A stretch of 64,000 bases of DNA from Vitis vinifera. Taxonomy: Eukaryota; Streptophyta; Magnoliopsida; Vitales; Vitaceae. The notes beneath the pieces are model-generated. The model worked only from the letters and a program-made list of their open reading frames with translations. It did no database searches and was not told the DNA's origin. The stretch is from NCBI RefSeq assembly GCF_030704535.1, contig NC_081813.1:11029501-11093500 (forward strand), read 5' to 3'. Both the position numbers and the translations under genes were made by a program. This document shows positions 1-10,858 of the stretch, one piece after another (position 1 is the stretch's first letter; each line of letters opens with the position of its first letter).

Positions 1-835
1 CACATCTCCAACTGCCATTCTAGCACGTATCTTTGCTTTACGAGTCTCAAAGTATGACACACATCGATAAAAAGTTAATTGAACAAGTGCAGTGATAGGT
101 AACATTAGCGCTCCCTTAAGCACCCCATTAATGCACTCAGCAATATTTGTGGTCATCCACCCATACCGATATCCTAGATCATATGCTTGAGTCCATTTTT
201 GAGTGTCTAACTTTGAAAACCAAGCCACACTTTTTTCATCCAATCGTTTTAACTCCTCCATGTATCTCTCATACTTTCGCGATTGATGTTGACATCCAGC
301 TCTATACGCCAACTCTTTTAAGACCTTATTCTTAAATTTTTCATTAAAATTGCTCACTACATGCCTAAGACAATATCGATGTTGCTCATGAGGGGGGCTC
401 CATCCAACTGATGGATTTCTAACAACAACATTTATTCCTGCATGGCGATCTGAAATTAAGCATATCCCTTCTCTTTGAGCGACGTGACGCCTTAATGCAA
501 TAAGAAACCAAAACCAACTATCTTGTGATTCTTCCTCAACAATTGCAAACGCAAGGGGGAATACATGACCATTTTCATCAATTGAAGTAGCAATTAATTG
601 GTAATTGTATATGATTAATGTTCCCATTTCCAATCGACATAAGTATTGGATACCGAAATATCATGGATAACATGGTATGAGCACGATCGATCGACATAAC
701 ATGACATAACTTATCCTCCAACCCATCATATTTGATCAAATATTCACTAAAACACCTTTTTTAGGAGGACAATTGTAACACACCCTATTTGGACCATCAA
801 TTATTTCACCATCCTTGTAACACACAATTGTAAGC
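1..835 (-). pseudogene. MULE (Mutator-like) transposase, internally deleted, runs off the left edge
   Basis: Read on the minus strand, the region from about 770 down to 620 encodes the N-terminal part of a MuDR-type transposase. It closely matches the stretch at 18,670-18,770 on the other strand. At about 615 it jumps directly to the part just after the first catalytic aspartate (IDENGHVFPLAFAIVEEE-like) and then continues open to base 1. That part includes the HRYCLRHVVSNFN block and the WTQAYDLGYRYGWMT block. The middle of the protein, including the zinc-binding MuDR domain and the first DDE aspartate, is missing, and the junction is out of frame. MULE transposases cut and paste DNA; this copy cannot. 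The rest lies left of the window. Identification rests on motif recognition plus the second copy in this window. Confidence 0.85.
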
Positions 836-2400
836 AAACTATCCATTCATGTACCTAAAAAGAATCAAATAAAAGATATATAAGACTGAATCAAATTAAA
901 TTTATTTTAATTTATCATATTCAATTTAATGTATTCATTTTTTATAAGATAAATTATTTAATTTTAACAAATAAAAAGATAGTATATTCATTTTGTCCAG
1001 TGAAGAATCTTGTTAGCACTAAGTAGCTGTAAACAAGTCATCATATGCACTCAAGAAATATATATCAAAAGTTAGGATATAAATACAATATTAAAAAAAC
1101 ACTTTAAATAACAAATTAATTATAACTATTTTATAATTGAATGAAAAATTTTCATTTAATTGATTAGTAAAAATATATCATAATTTTATTCATAGTGTTT
1201 TTAATATTATTAATATATTAAAAATTTATACATTTATCATCATTTATTTTATAATATATCATAATTTTAATATTAAATAGATTTTAAAATTAAACATATT
1301 ATAATCACATATCATAATATTATCATCAAATAATATTTTATATAATTTAATAATCAATGTACATTTATCAAATTTATATTTTTTATTAACATGTACAATA
1401 TTATATATATATAAACTATGAAGCAAATATTCAGGGTCTATAAAATTTCCTTTAAAGACCTGCTCTCTACACTTACTTTGTTGGAAGATAAATTTCTTGG
1501 AAAGTTAGAGAAGGCAAAAGTCTTATTGACCATATCAGAAACAACCTCTATTGTTTGGGAGGAAAAACTGATAAAAATATCAGTGCATGTGGTTCCAAAC
1601 ATGTAACAGTTACATTCTGATTTTGTTTACCTTGGAGTTTAGTCTAATTTTCACTATATCCATATGGATATCAATCTAGCTGGATGAAAACAAATTCAAT
1701 CTTATCCAAATCTAATCCGTACTATAGATACCCACACCACCTTTACTTTATTACTTCAACTGAAGTATGTGGATTGTCTACTAAAGATCAAGAATGAATA
1801 AATTATTAAACAAGAGAACCAAGGATTCGTATAGAAAATAATTCACTCACAGAATGAAACAATCTTGCTAACATACCTTCTTGCAACAGTTGAAAGCAAT
1901 GAAACAAATAAAAATATTTCTTATTTATTTTTAATTTTAACAAATAAAAAGATAGTATATCCATTTTGCCCAGTGAAGAATCTCATTGGATTTGAATTTG
2001 AATTCTCACAGGTACTAATCTAATCATGTTGTTATTTTTTATTTTTTATTTGCAACCCACGTTTGATTCCCAAGAAAATCTATCCCCTATTCGATTTCCG
2101 GGAAAATTCATCCTCGTTTGATTTTTGAGAAAATCCTTGCAAAACCCCCAACGAAAAAAAAATGCTTTTTTTTGTTTTGCTCCCTATGCTTTCTGGATCT
2201 GTTCTAGGGGTCTCTTTGCTTTTATGCCATTGGATTTAAATTTCACGAACCCTAAATCCATAATTTTTTAGCCAGGCTGAAAAACACAACCTTTCTCTGC
2301 AAATCATGATCAGATTAACAAATTGCGTCTTATGTTTAAAAAATAAATAAATAAAATTGGACACATAATTAGTGACGAATATTGTGTCGGAGCTGACCAA
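836..2400. other. A/T-rich spacer without a recognisable gene
   Basis: Very A/T-rich DNA with short open frames only (for example 62 codons at 1418-1606, no recognised motif). A short phrase 'aaaaagatagtatat.cattttg.ccagtgaagaatct' occurs twice (about 970-1010 and 1945-1983), pointing to a local duplication. Nothing else is supported. Confidence 0.6.
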
Positions 2401-2424
2401 TAAAAAAATGAAAACAAAATTCTC

Positions 2425-2905
2425 AACTTTCCCACACTTTCTTGGCAACCAAACAGAATCACAAGAAGCCAAACCACAAAAAAAATGAAAACTTTCTACA
2501 TAATTTTTAGTCTACTCAGTTTCATTGTAAAATAAAAAAATAAAAATAAAAACGAAAAACTTTATTTTTTTTCAACTTTTCCACACTTTCTTAGCAACCA
2601 AACAGAATCACAACAAGCCGAACCACAAAAAAAAAAAATGAAAACTTTCTCCATAATTTTTAGTCTACTCAGTTTTATTGTAAAAAAAAAGAAACGAAAC
2701 TTTATTTTTTTCAACTTTCCCATACTTTCTTGGCAACCAAACAGAATCACAACAAGCCGAACCACAAAAAAAATGAAAACTTTCTCCATAATTTTTAGTC
2801 TACTCGGTTTCATTGTAAAAAAAAAAAATGAATTTTTTAAACTTTCCCACACTTTCTCATGACCAAACACAACCACACCACCAAATATAACCACAAAACT
2901 TACAG
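2425..2905. repeat. Tandem array, about four diverged copies of a 130-148 bp unit
   Basis: Each unit carries a phrase of the type 'cccacactttcttggcaacc', then 'aaacagaatcacaa', a run of A, 'atgaaaactttctcc', 'ataatttttagtctactc', and a second run of A. Units begin near 2425, 2572, 2711 and 2840, so the period shortens from about 148 to 128 bp because the A-runs differ in length. The fourth copy is partial and diverged. Open frames across the array (2562-2912 minus, 2638-2862 plus) are made by the repeat and are not considered genes. Confidence 0.85.
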
Positions 2906-3589
2906 AAAACACAGGGGCAATGGTTTCTTAGATCTGCACTTCACTTCCTTCCTATTGGTGTTGAGGCAAGGATCTCCACTCCATGATCAACATGCGAGAA
3001 AATGGGTTTTCGAACAAAGGACAAAATGACTTTTAAGGCAGAGAAGAAAACAGGCTGGGGGAAAATGGGTTCATCCTACGTGTTAAAAAGTGCCATAGAA
3101 TTGGAATTATTTTCCAATCTACAACATTTTAAAAATTACTTTCCCTTATAGCCGTAAATTTATCAAGAATCCATCAAACTAATCAGTGTAAGGCGTTAAG
3201 AAGATATCTTGAAAGTTTGGTCCAATAAGGCAAGTTGCACCAATATGTAAAGAACTCTGCACTACCCGATTTGACTGTAATAGGTAAACTGAATGACGTC
3301 ATGAAAATGCAAAAACCTGAAGTTAATCCTCTGCCGATTATACAAGTTGTCAATGACTATTCAACCAGTCAGACTCAATGTCGAATCGACCCACTACATG
3401 TGCCCAAATGATAGGTTGTGTAAGAACATGTGCACCTACCATTGAATTCACAACGAAAGATTTAAGCCATGTATTTCTTCTTCATGATGACCTTTTTGTG
3501 TTCATATTGCAGCTCAAGTCATACCTAGTATCATGAATCCTTGTGGACACAAGGAGTTTGTTTAATATCCTATTCCACAAATGCTACTT
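2906..3589. other. Spacer leading into a retroelement remnant
   Basis: No gene is recognisable. The second half (from about 3200) probably belongs to the degenerate gypsy element that becomes readable at 3.6 kb, but no protein motif can be read here with confidence. Confidence 0.4.
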
Positions 3590-4237
3590 GTTAATGGATC
3601 AATAACATGAGAGGTTGCAACTAGCTCAAATTGAGCTAGTTGGATTTAATGGGAAAGAAACTTATGTCACTGGGTAGTTGATTCTAAAGGTTGTGGTTGG
3701 AACTGTATGTGTAAACACCCATTTTCTAGTTGAAAACTTTGTCTCACCATACAATGCCATATTTGGGAGGCCTTGGATACACGCAACAATGGTTGTAACC
3801 TCTACCTATCATCAAAAAATCAAAATAGCTACAGTCAATGGGGTAGTGAAAATTTTTAGGTAGTAGCTCACTATGCGTCATTACCATTTAACAATAATGA
3901 ACATAGAACCTTGCAATAGTAACTTAACTACGGAGCCGAATTGAGCTCGTTCACCTTCTAAATAGTAATCAGAGAAATGCCTCCTGCCAAATCCAAGAAA
4001 GAAACTACCTCAATAGGAGGTGGTAGAGCCAACGAAAGAGGTAGTCATCGAACCCTAAAATGATCGAGTAGTGCGTCTAGGTAAAGTAATCTCGGCAACT
4101 CTCCAGGATGAGCTAGAAGTATGTCTATAGAACCATGCAGATATATTTGCTTGGCAATTGTGTGACATGACTGAAATAGACGCCAAGTTATCAATCACTA
4201 ATTGAATATTGAGCCTCATTACTTGCCAGTATAGTAA
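3590..4237 (+). pseudogene. Ty3/gypsy polyprotein remnant (protease to reverse-transcriptase linker)
   Basis: The plus-strand frame at 3678-3863 contains PYNAIFGRPWIHA followed by STYHQKIKI. This matches the conserved stretch (PYNAI.GR.WLHA...PSTYHQ) between the protease and reverse transcriptase of plant Ty3/gypsy polyproteins. Further on, a frame at about 4075-4200 reads as a diverged copy of the pre-RT segment ending in HADIFAWQLCDMTEID. Stops and frameshifts separate the two blocks and no reverse transcriptase follows, because the sequence is cut at 4238 by the LTR of another element. It lies in the opposite orientation to the two elements to its right, so it is an independent, older insertion. 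Confidence 0.75.
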
Positions 4238-5908
4238 TGATTCGACTCATGGTAGCTTAGCTTTAAAGGCGTATCAACAAAATTTATACCTTGAATACTA
4301 TTACTAAAGTAGCCAAGCTACTATAGCATAGTGGTTCTAGGATCGTTCACTGGGAAGGGTTTTCGCAAACACAAGTGATATTCAAATTAGGAAAATAGGT
4401 GATTTTCTTATGGATGTTAGCTTTAAAAGAAGATGTAAATGTTTTAGAAAGATTTAAACTAATCTAAGCTAACATTAAAGACTAAAATGAAAGGGTGTAA
4501 AAACAAGTTTCTCAAAGATAGGATAGCTATGCTCTGGCTCTTATGCAAATTGGAAATCTCAGGATAGGCTCCTCGCGTTGGGGTTGCAACTATGGTGATG
4601 CTTGCTTCCCGAACCGGTATGGATTTAGCAAATCAAGTTTTAATCCTTTAAAATGGCAAAACAGATGGTAGTGAATTTCATCAATGGTTATTCACCTTAG
4701 ACTTCCTTTGAATGGCTAGTAAGAGATAACTAATGGTCTAAAGCCAAAAGCTTACCAAATATTGGCAACTCAAAGTCATTCCAGGTGATAAACTCACCTT
4801 TCAATGGCCATTGAAATTGGTTCAACGGATTAATGCAAAACTTGGAATTGAAAACCTCACCTTCCAATAGCTCGTAGGAGATAACTAATGGATAGAAATC
4901 CAAAAGCTTATCAAGTATTGGCCGTTGGAAGTTGTCCAAAGGAAATAAAAACCAAACTTTGCATTAATGAACCATTAATGAAAAACGACTACCTTACCTT
5001 CTAGGTGCGAGAAATTTCCATGGGAGTGCATCCAAGCCATTACATAACATCCATACTTTGAGAAACTAAAAGTTTTAACCAATCATCCTCTGAGGAAAAG
5101 CCCTCAGAGGCTGTTTGGCTACTAAGAAAATAAAATAGTAAAGAGAAAAGAGAAACGAGAGAGCTCTGTATATCACTCAGTGTCAAACGTAATATGTATT
5201 CTATATATCAATATTTGTTACAACGGATGCAAGGGGATATAAATAGAGAAGTTTTTCCAACCTTCCTAGCTAATAAATCTTATGATTGGTGGATTACAAG
5301 GAGAAGAATGGAAATTTATACAAAAGTATCTAAAAGAAAAGATCTAAAGTGGAGTCGGCAGAAACAGGGGAAAATTCGCACCACGCATGGGCTGTGCGAA
5401 TTTGGAAGGTGTTGTGCGAAATTTTCGCACAAGCCTGGAGCAGTTGTCTTCCGAAGGCCATATCTTCCTCATTTCAGCTCCAAATCCTACACGGTTTGAA
5501 GAGTTGGATTCTTGACTTCCTGAGCTTTGAAATGGTATATAGAATGTAGAAAATGGACTTCGGGAAGTGCTCCAAAAGTGCCAAAGAAGACTGCAGATGC
5601 TGTCCTCTGTTTTCCTCTTTGCTTCTTTTTGCTTCTCTTTGCTTCTCTTTGCTTTTCTCCTTTTGTTGGCTTGCTTTGGTGTAGCTAAAAGCTTGCTTTA
5701 ACTTGTCCAAGTAGCTCCTCCATCATTTGGCATGCTTGAATTGATTCGTAAGCTGATATAAACATGTAAACTTGCCACAAAATGGTTAAAACCAATTACT
5801 AAGGACCTTAATGAATTAATTGGGTTAAATGAATATGATTACTACACAAAGGTGCTTAAAACCATTATAATTAGGTCTACAAAATAGCACTTTTTGGTAG
5901 TAATCACA
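4238..5908 (-). mobile_element. 3' LTR of a non-autonomous Athila-like gypsy element
   Basis: On the minus strand the LTR begins TGTGATTACTACC at 5908, directly after a purine-rich tract (GGTTGGGGGG, 5909-5918) that fits a polypurine tract. It ends ...GTCGAATCA at 4238, giving about 1.67 kb bounded by TG...CA. Its last 287 bases (4238-4524) are repeated almost perfectly at 9863-10150, next to the primer-binding site, so that copy is the surviving end of the 5' LTR. The LTR carries TTTCGCAC/GTGCGAAA hairpin motifs at about 5375-5445. The boundaries are inferred from these landmarks. No target-site duplication was found. Confidence 0.7.
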
Positions 5909-6375
5909 CCCCCCAACCGACTCATTGCTAGTCCCTTAGCAATGGAGGAGATAAAAACTAAGTAAACTATAATAATATACATAAAAGGGATCATGCAAAT
6001 CACTCCAAAAAATGATATGAGTGGCATGATTGGATCAAACTCTAACATGGCAAGTCAAGGATATAAAACTCAATCATCAATAAGAGTCATCAAATAACTT
6101 ACCTATCACAACATGCAAAGAGCGGGCATTATGCAAATTTGAGTATCAAAATAATTTCCACTCCCAAAGGACCAACACTTAATCTTCCACAAAAATCTAT
6201 GTGTTATTTATTAATTTCCGAATATAGTATGTCAAACTAATCTCTCCCCTCAACCTAGTTCTTTTCAAAGCTTAGCAAACTAATCAACCTCCAATAGGCT
6301 AAGAACGCACCTCTTTTCTTTCACAATTTTTTCTTGTAGGAGTGCAAAGCTTAAAGGCATTCTTTTCTAAATTGT

Positions 6376-6640
6376 CCATGTAACGGGGGTCCATCGATGA
6401 CTCCCAACCAATCAAGGTTTAGGGCATCAAGCTTTAAGGATTTTTCAACCACTAACTCCTCGGATTTCACCCCGGACTTTTGAGAATGAATTTTAATACC
6501 CAAGCACCTACAATATGTTAAACTCCACCTATTCACCCATGTAACGAGCATTGAGGTCGGTGACTCCCAACCAATTAAGGCTTAGGGCACCAGGTTTTAA
6601 AGATTTTCACCATATACCCCTCGGACCTTGCTCGGGTTTC
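6376..6640. repeat. Direct duplication, period about 161 bp, inside the gypsy interior
   Basis: The phrase 'ccatgtaacg' followed by 'gactcccaaccaat.aaggt' and 'ttagggca.ca' occurs near 6376 and again near 6537. The copies differ by scattered substitutions. A related inverted version appears at about 38,650-38,920 in another element fragment, so this is a family-level feature of the element and not a local accident. Confidence 0.7.
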
Positions 6641-7689
6641 AAGGCAAGTAAAACATTTTTCTTTTTCTTTCTTTTTCCAAAGGCTCATTGGCCTTTTACA
6701 AGGTGTCTCAACACTATTAAAATGAGGTCAAAGGTACCAAGTCTAAAATTTTCCTAAGTCAAGAGGGAAATAGTTCTTCATCTTATAATCGGAACCTATT
6801 GTGTTTAGTGTGTGGATAGCTTAAAGTGGAAGAACTAAGCTTGAATTCAATAGAAGTTTCAACAATTCATCAACTTTAGTAAGCATAATACAAACTCTAA
6901 GACTATGGCAATAAGATAAGAATTTAATTTTTCCCATTTACTTTTGAGAATTTTTCCTTAATAACCATGGAGAGTAGAATAAAAACTTAAAAAATTTTAA
7001 AATTAAGCAAAAAGCAACTAAATTACCAAAATAACTTAGCATTAATAACAATACTTCCTTCCTCAACTCTCCCCCCAACCAAGCTGAACATTGTCCTCAA
7101 TGTGACAAAAGCGATTGAAAAATAGGGAGGAAGTGGTACCTCCTGAGTGACATGGAGTCTGAGTCATATAGGAGAAACCACATGTTTCAAAAAAAACAAA
7201 AGATTCAGTGAGTAGAGGAAATAGAAAAATGCCAAGTTTAATACAAAATGATGTCTATATATTAATCTGAGAAAATAGAATATAATATATGATCATGCAA
7301 TACATCCAATCCCAGAATATAGAACATCAAAACATGGAATTATCTATACTAATATAATAAGTAAATACAAAAATTAAAGAGATGAGCAAGTAGTGGTAGG
7401 GTCCTGTGGAGATAATGGCTATGTGGTGGCCTTCTGAGTGGGTTGGGTCAGGACATTGACCTCTGCTCTGGTAGTCTCCTTAAGTGGCATAGTCTCCTCT
7501 GCTGGAGCTCTCAGCTGGAGCTATGGGCTGTGATGGTTTTAGGAGGTAAGTGAGAGGCTTGGTGTGTGATCCCAGGGTGCATGGGGTTCTCCTCTAGTCT
7601 TGGCCATGGCTGGAATGGAGAGAGGTGGCTGTTCATGATTTCCAGAGAGTTCTCAAATGGTGCACGGGGGTGTTCTCTCCTCTAATGCA

Positions 7690-8640
7690 TGTTCCTGAGG
7701 CTTGGAAAGGATTTTTCGCACTTTGGATTTCAAGGTGCGAAATTTTTGCACCTTTGCGCAGTCTGTCTTCAAACAGCCATAACTTCTTCGTTTCAAATCC
7801 AAATCATGCACCGTTTGAAGCTCTGGATTTCTGACTTCCTAAGATTTAAATTGATATATGGTATGTATAATTTGAGCTCCAGGAAGTGCTTCAAAAATGT
7901 GTCTAACAGTAGCGAAATTTGGTGCGGCTGCAACATTTCCGTTCAGCTTTGCATAGTTGTCTTCAAACAGCCATAACTTATTCGTTTCAAATCCAAATCA
8001 CACACCGTTTAAATCATTGGATTCCTGACTTCCCAAGCTTCAAAACGACATATTATATGCATAATTTGAGCTCCAGGAAGTGCTTCAAAATTGTGTCCAA
8101 CAGTAGTGAAATTTTCGCACTCGAATTCGCACGTTGGAATGAATTTCGCACCTTGAATTGTGGTGTGCGAAATTGATGCACCTTGAACTGAAATTTTCGC
8201 ACCTTGGAATGAATTTCGCACCTTGAATAGTGGTGTGCGAAATTTTCGCACCTTGTTTCGCACGGTGCGAAAATTGGTTTGAGGTGTGCGAAATGGCACT
8301 CGTGTGCCAGGAGGTGGTTTCGCACGGTGCGAAATTTTTCGCACCTTGGATTGAGGTGTGCGAAATTCCCGCTCAGCTCGGTCCAGTTTTCTTGCAATGA
8401 CCATAACTTTTTTGTTTCAACTCCGATTTGGACACCGTTTAAAGCGTTGGAATCCTGACTTCCCGAGCTTCAAAACGAGATATAGTACGCATGAAATGAA
8501 CTTCGGGAAGTGATTGAAATGTTCCCAACAGTTGCCAAAATGGGGTGGTGCGAATTGCTCTGTTTTGGCTTTTCTCCCCTGTTTTCCCTTGTTTTCACCA
8601 TAACTTCGATTTTTGCAAGCATCATACCTGCATGAACACT
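7690..8640. repeat. Hairpin-rich TTTCGCAC / GTGCGAAA modules with a repeated 170-190 bp segment
   Basis: A segment containing 'tcttcaaacagccataactt', 'caccgttt', 'tgacttcc.aag' and 'ccaggaagtgcttcaaaa' occurs near 7758, 7947 and, more diverged, 8385. A fourth relative lies in the LTR at about 5435-5580. Between these, especially at 8105-8370, the inverted motifs TTTCGCACCTTG and GTGTGCGAAAT alternate many times, so single strands could fold into stacked hairpins. The same motif style recurs in the LTR of the next element (about 13,440-13,670). Open frames across this region are composed of the repeat and are not treated as genes. Confidence 0.8.
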
Positions 8641-8788
8641 TCAAAACTCATCTTAAAAACATATTAAAACTAAATTAAAGCTAAGAATTCAAACTAAAAC
8701 ATGCATAAATTTAAAGAAAGCATAGAATTTAAATGAAGCTGATAGCATGTACCCCAAAAAGAAGATGAACTATTTAGCTCATCCTGAC

Positions 8789-9610
8789 TCACACACCCAC
8801 TTCATGCTGAATTCCCCCTGGATCCCAAACAAAATTGGCATCCTTCCCATTTGGTCCAAGGGAATTCGTTTCTCTTCTCTTCCCTAGAGAAGTGGATGCT
8901 TTAAAGGGTTCAGGTAACCCTTTGTCATTTTGAACCTTATGATTTTCAATGGAAGGTTGGTCCATAGAGTTGTCATAGCAATCCCCTACCAAAGTGTCGA
9001 TCTTCAACACTTTCCTTGATCTTTTTGCATTGGTTCCTTGAAGGTTATGGTGGGGTTGAGGAGGAAGCTTCCTTTTCCCCCTTGCTATGTCGAGATTGGT
9101 GAGCTTTTCAATGGAGTCTTGAACTTTTTCTATCTTTAGTGATAGATCATTATAAATCCCCTCCATTCTTACATTCATTGAACTCTCCATATTATCAATC
9201 TTTTCATTAAGATGAGAGTTGATCTTTTGTTGCTCACCTACAAAGTCCTCCATGACTTTGCTTATCTTCAAAATGGCTTGCTCCAATGAAGATGTACTCA
9301 TTGATTGTTGAGGTTGAGGTTGAGGTTGGGTTGTAAGGTTGGGATGGTTAATATACTCAAATGAAGTTGGCATGACTTGTGGTTGTGCTTCAGTATGCAC
9401 ATTCCTCAATTCAAACTCTTCTATCCTTCTAGCCATAGATGTTAGCTTTGCCTTCATGCTCATGTCTTCATTCAAAGCATACTTACTACCCCATTGGCTT
9501 TGTTGAACTTGCCTTTTCCCTAATTCAATCCGATCCCTCATGGATAAGTATGCAAATTTGTCCTTCTCATGATCATAATGAGAGCTTTGATCTTCATGTG
9601 GAATTTCCAT
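8789..9610 (-). CDS. Truncated Athila-like gag protein (273 aa)
   Basis: The frame is open from an ATG at 9610 to a stop at 8789. It contains KYALNEDMSMKAKLTSMARR, then a P/Q-rich linker (about residues 90-110), then a coiled-coil-like block (SLEQAILKISKVMEDFVGEQ and onward, to about residue 170), and a basic patch GKRKLPPQPHHN. These are the C-terminal landmarks of gag in Athila-group gypsy elements; gag packages the element RNA into particles. The large N-terminal capsid part and the CCHC zinc knuckle (CSICQSSEHLVSEC in the neighbouring element) are absent, so this is an internally deleted gag. It lies just downstream of the primer-binding site, as expected. Whether it is translated is unknown. 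Confidence 0.65.
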   Translation of the reverse strand: MEIPHEDQSSHYDHEKDKFAYLSMRDRIELGKRQVQQSQWGSKYALNEDMSMKAKLTSMARRIEEFELRNVHTEAQPQVMPTSFEYINHPNLTTQPQPQPQQSMSTSSLEQAILKISKVMEDFVGEQQKINSHLNEKIDNMESSMNVRMEGIYNDLSLKIEKVQDSIEKLTNLDIARGKRKLPPQPHHNLQGTNAKRSRKVLKIDTLVGDCYDNSMDQPSIENHKVQNDKGLPEPFKASTSLGKRRETNSLGPNGKDANFVWDPGGIQHEVGV

Positions 9611-9842
9611 TTCTAAAAAAAATGATATTCAACTAAGGCTCTTTTCTTCAACTTGTACCAGGGTTCCCTCTTGGTCTCGAATCCAACAAGGAATGCACAA
9701 ATTGAAATTAAAACAAAAATAAAAGAAAAGAAAATTTTTTAAAAAAAAACTAAACTAAAAAAAATTATAAGAAAACTCACCAAACTTGTGATGAATATCA
9801 CAAGTTACCCTTAATGGTTGCTTCACTGTGCTTGTGGCACCT

Positions 9843-9860
9843 TCCCCGGCAACGGCGCCA
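9843..9860 (-). other. Primer-binding site complementary to tRNA-Asp
   Basis: Minus-strand TGGCGCCGTTGCCGGGGA lies two bases inside the LTR end at 9863. From memory it matches in full the complement of the 3' end of plant tRNA-Asp, a primer commonly used by Athila-group gypsy elements. It fixes the element orientation (minus) and marks 9863-10150 as 5' LTR sequence. Confidence 0.8.
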
Positions 9861-9862
9861 TT

Positions 9863-10150
9863 TGATTCGACTCATGGTAGCTTAGCTTTAAAGGCGTATC
9901 AACAAAATTTATACCTTGAATACTGTTACTAAAGTAGCCAAGCTACTATAGCATAGTGGTTCTAGGATCGTTCACTGGGAAGGGTTTTCGCAAACACAAG
10001 TGATATTCAAATTAGGAAAATAGGTGATTTTCTTATGGATGTTAGCTTTAAAAGAAGATGTAAATGTTTTAGAAAGATTTAAACTAATCTAAGCTAATCA
10101 TTAAAGACTAAAATGAAAGGGTGTAAAAACAAGTTTCTCAAAGATAGGAT
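9863..10150 (-). mobile_element. Truncated 5' LTR of the non-autonomous gypsy element
   Basis: This stretch is nearly identical to 4238-4524; an A/G change and a one-base indel are visible. It corresponds to the inner end of the LTR only. The remaining 1.4 kb of the 5' LTR is missing, and the sequence switches at 10,151 to protease-coding sequence of the next gypsy element. The switch implies deletion or recombination between two elements in the same orientation. Confidence 0.75.
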
Positions 10151-10163
10151 CAACTTGCACCCT

Positions 10164-10607
10164 TTAAAAATCAAATTGTAATGTGATAGAAGTAGGCTTG
10201 AGTTCCCCTAGCCCCAATTGCTTGTACACTGAATAAGGAAAAAGATTTACACTTGCACCCAAGTCAAGAAGAGCTTTCTCTACATATGTATCTCCAATAT
10301 TCACCGAAATGGTAGGACACCTTGGATCTTTATATTTGATCGGAGTCTTACATTTGATGATTGCACTAACTTGTTCAGTCAAGAAATCTTTCTTTTTTAT
10401 GTTCAGCCCCCTCTTTATTGTAGATAAATCTTTAAGGAACTTGGCATAAGGAGGAACTTGCTTGAGAACTTCAAAAATCTTAGTTGCATTATTTACCACC
10501 TTCCTTGATTGAAGAGCTTTTGGAAAAGGTAAAGATAAGAGCTTGTCTTTCTTCTTAACCTCTTCATTAACAAGCTCATCTCGCTTTGGTTTATCATCTT
10601 CATTCAC
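10164..10607 (-). pseudogene. Retroviral-type aspartic protease of an Athila-like element (fragment)
   Basis: The 147-aa frame contains PPYAKFLKDLSTIKR, then GDTYVEKALLDLGASVNLFP, with the catalytic DLGAS triad typical of the group (D-[TSL]-G-[AS]). YKQLGLGELKPTSITLQ follows. The frame then stops prematurely and is truncated by the junction at 10,151. In intact elements this enzyme cleaves the polyprotein into its mature parts. The start shown is only the first ATG after a frameshift at a T-run, not a natural start. Confidence 0.8.
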
Positions 10608-10858
10608 CTCTTTTTTTTTTCTTATTCTTTCATATTTTCTTCTTGTTCTCCTCCTTTATTCTCTTTTGGTTTTAGCATAGGTTGACCACCTTGCTTACCA
10701 CCTCTTAAGGTAATGATTGCCTTCACTTTATCTACCTTAGTAGAATTTTCATTTTTTTTCTCCAATTTCATGAACTCCCCTTGGATTTTGTTACGGTTGT
10801 GAAGGGAATTTTCCTTTTTCTTGCACCGTATGTATACTTGTGAGTTTAGAAATAGCAA

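Larger units (their letters stand above)
5909..9862 (-). mobile_element. Internal region of a non-autonomous Athila-like gypsy element
   Basis: The interior is about 3.95 kb, bounded by a polypurine tract (5909-5918) and a primer-binding site (9843-9860). It encodes only a gag-derived protein (8789-9610). No protease, reverse transcriptase, RNase H or integrase can be read, so the element would need proteins from elsewhere to move. Between gag and the 3' LTR lie long non-coding tracts: a duplicated segment at 6376-6640 and hairpin-rich modules at 7690-8640. This layout fits a large retrotransposon derivative (LARD-like) of the Athila group. Confidence 0.7.

Noticed and set aside
8009..8404. 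Two long overlapping minus-strand frames (131 and 114 aa)
   Set aside because: Both are translations of the TTTCGCAC hairpin repeat in different frames, giving repetitive peptides (KVRKFRTP, CEKFRT) and no domain.
4238..10150. A 5-bp target duplication for the non-autonomous gypsy element
   Set aside because: The left flank (AGTAA) and right flank after the shared repeat do not match, and the 5' LTR is truncated, so no duplication can be claimed.
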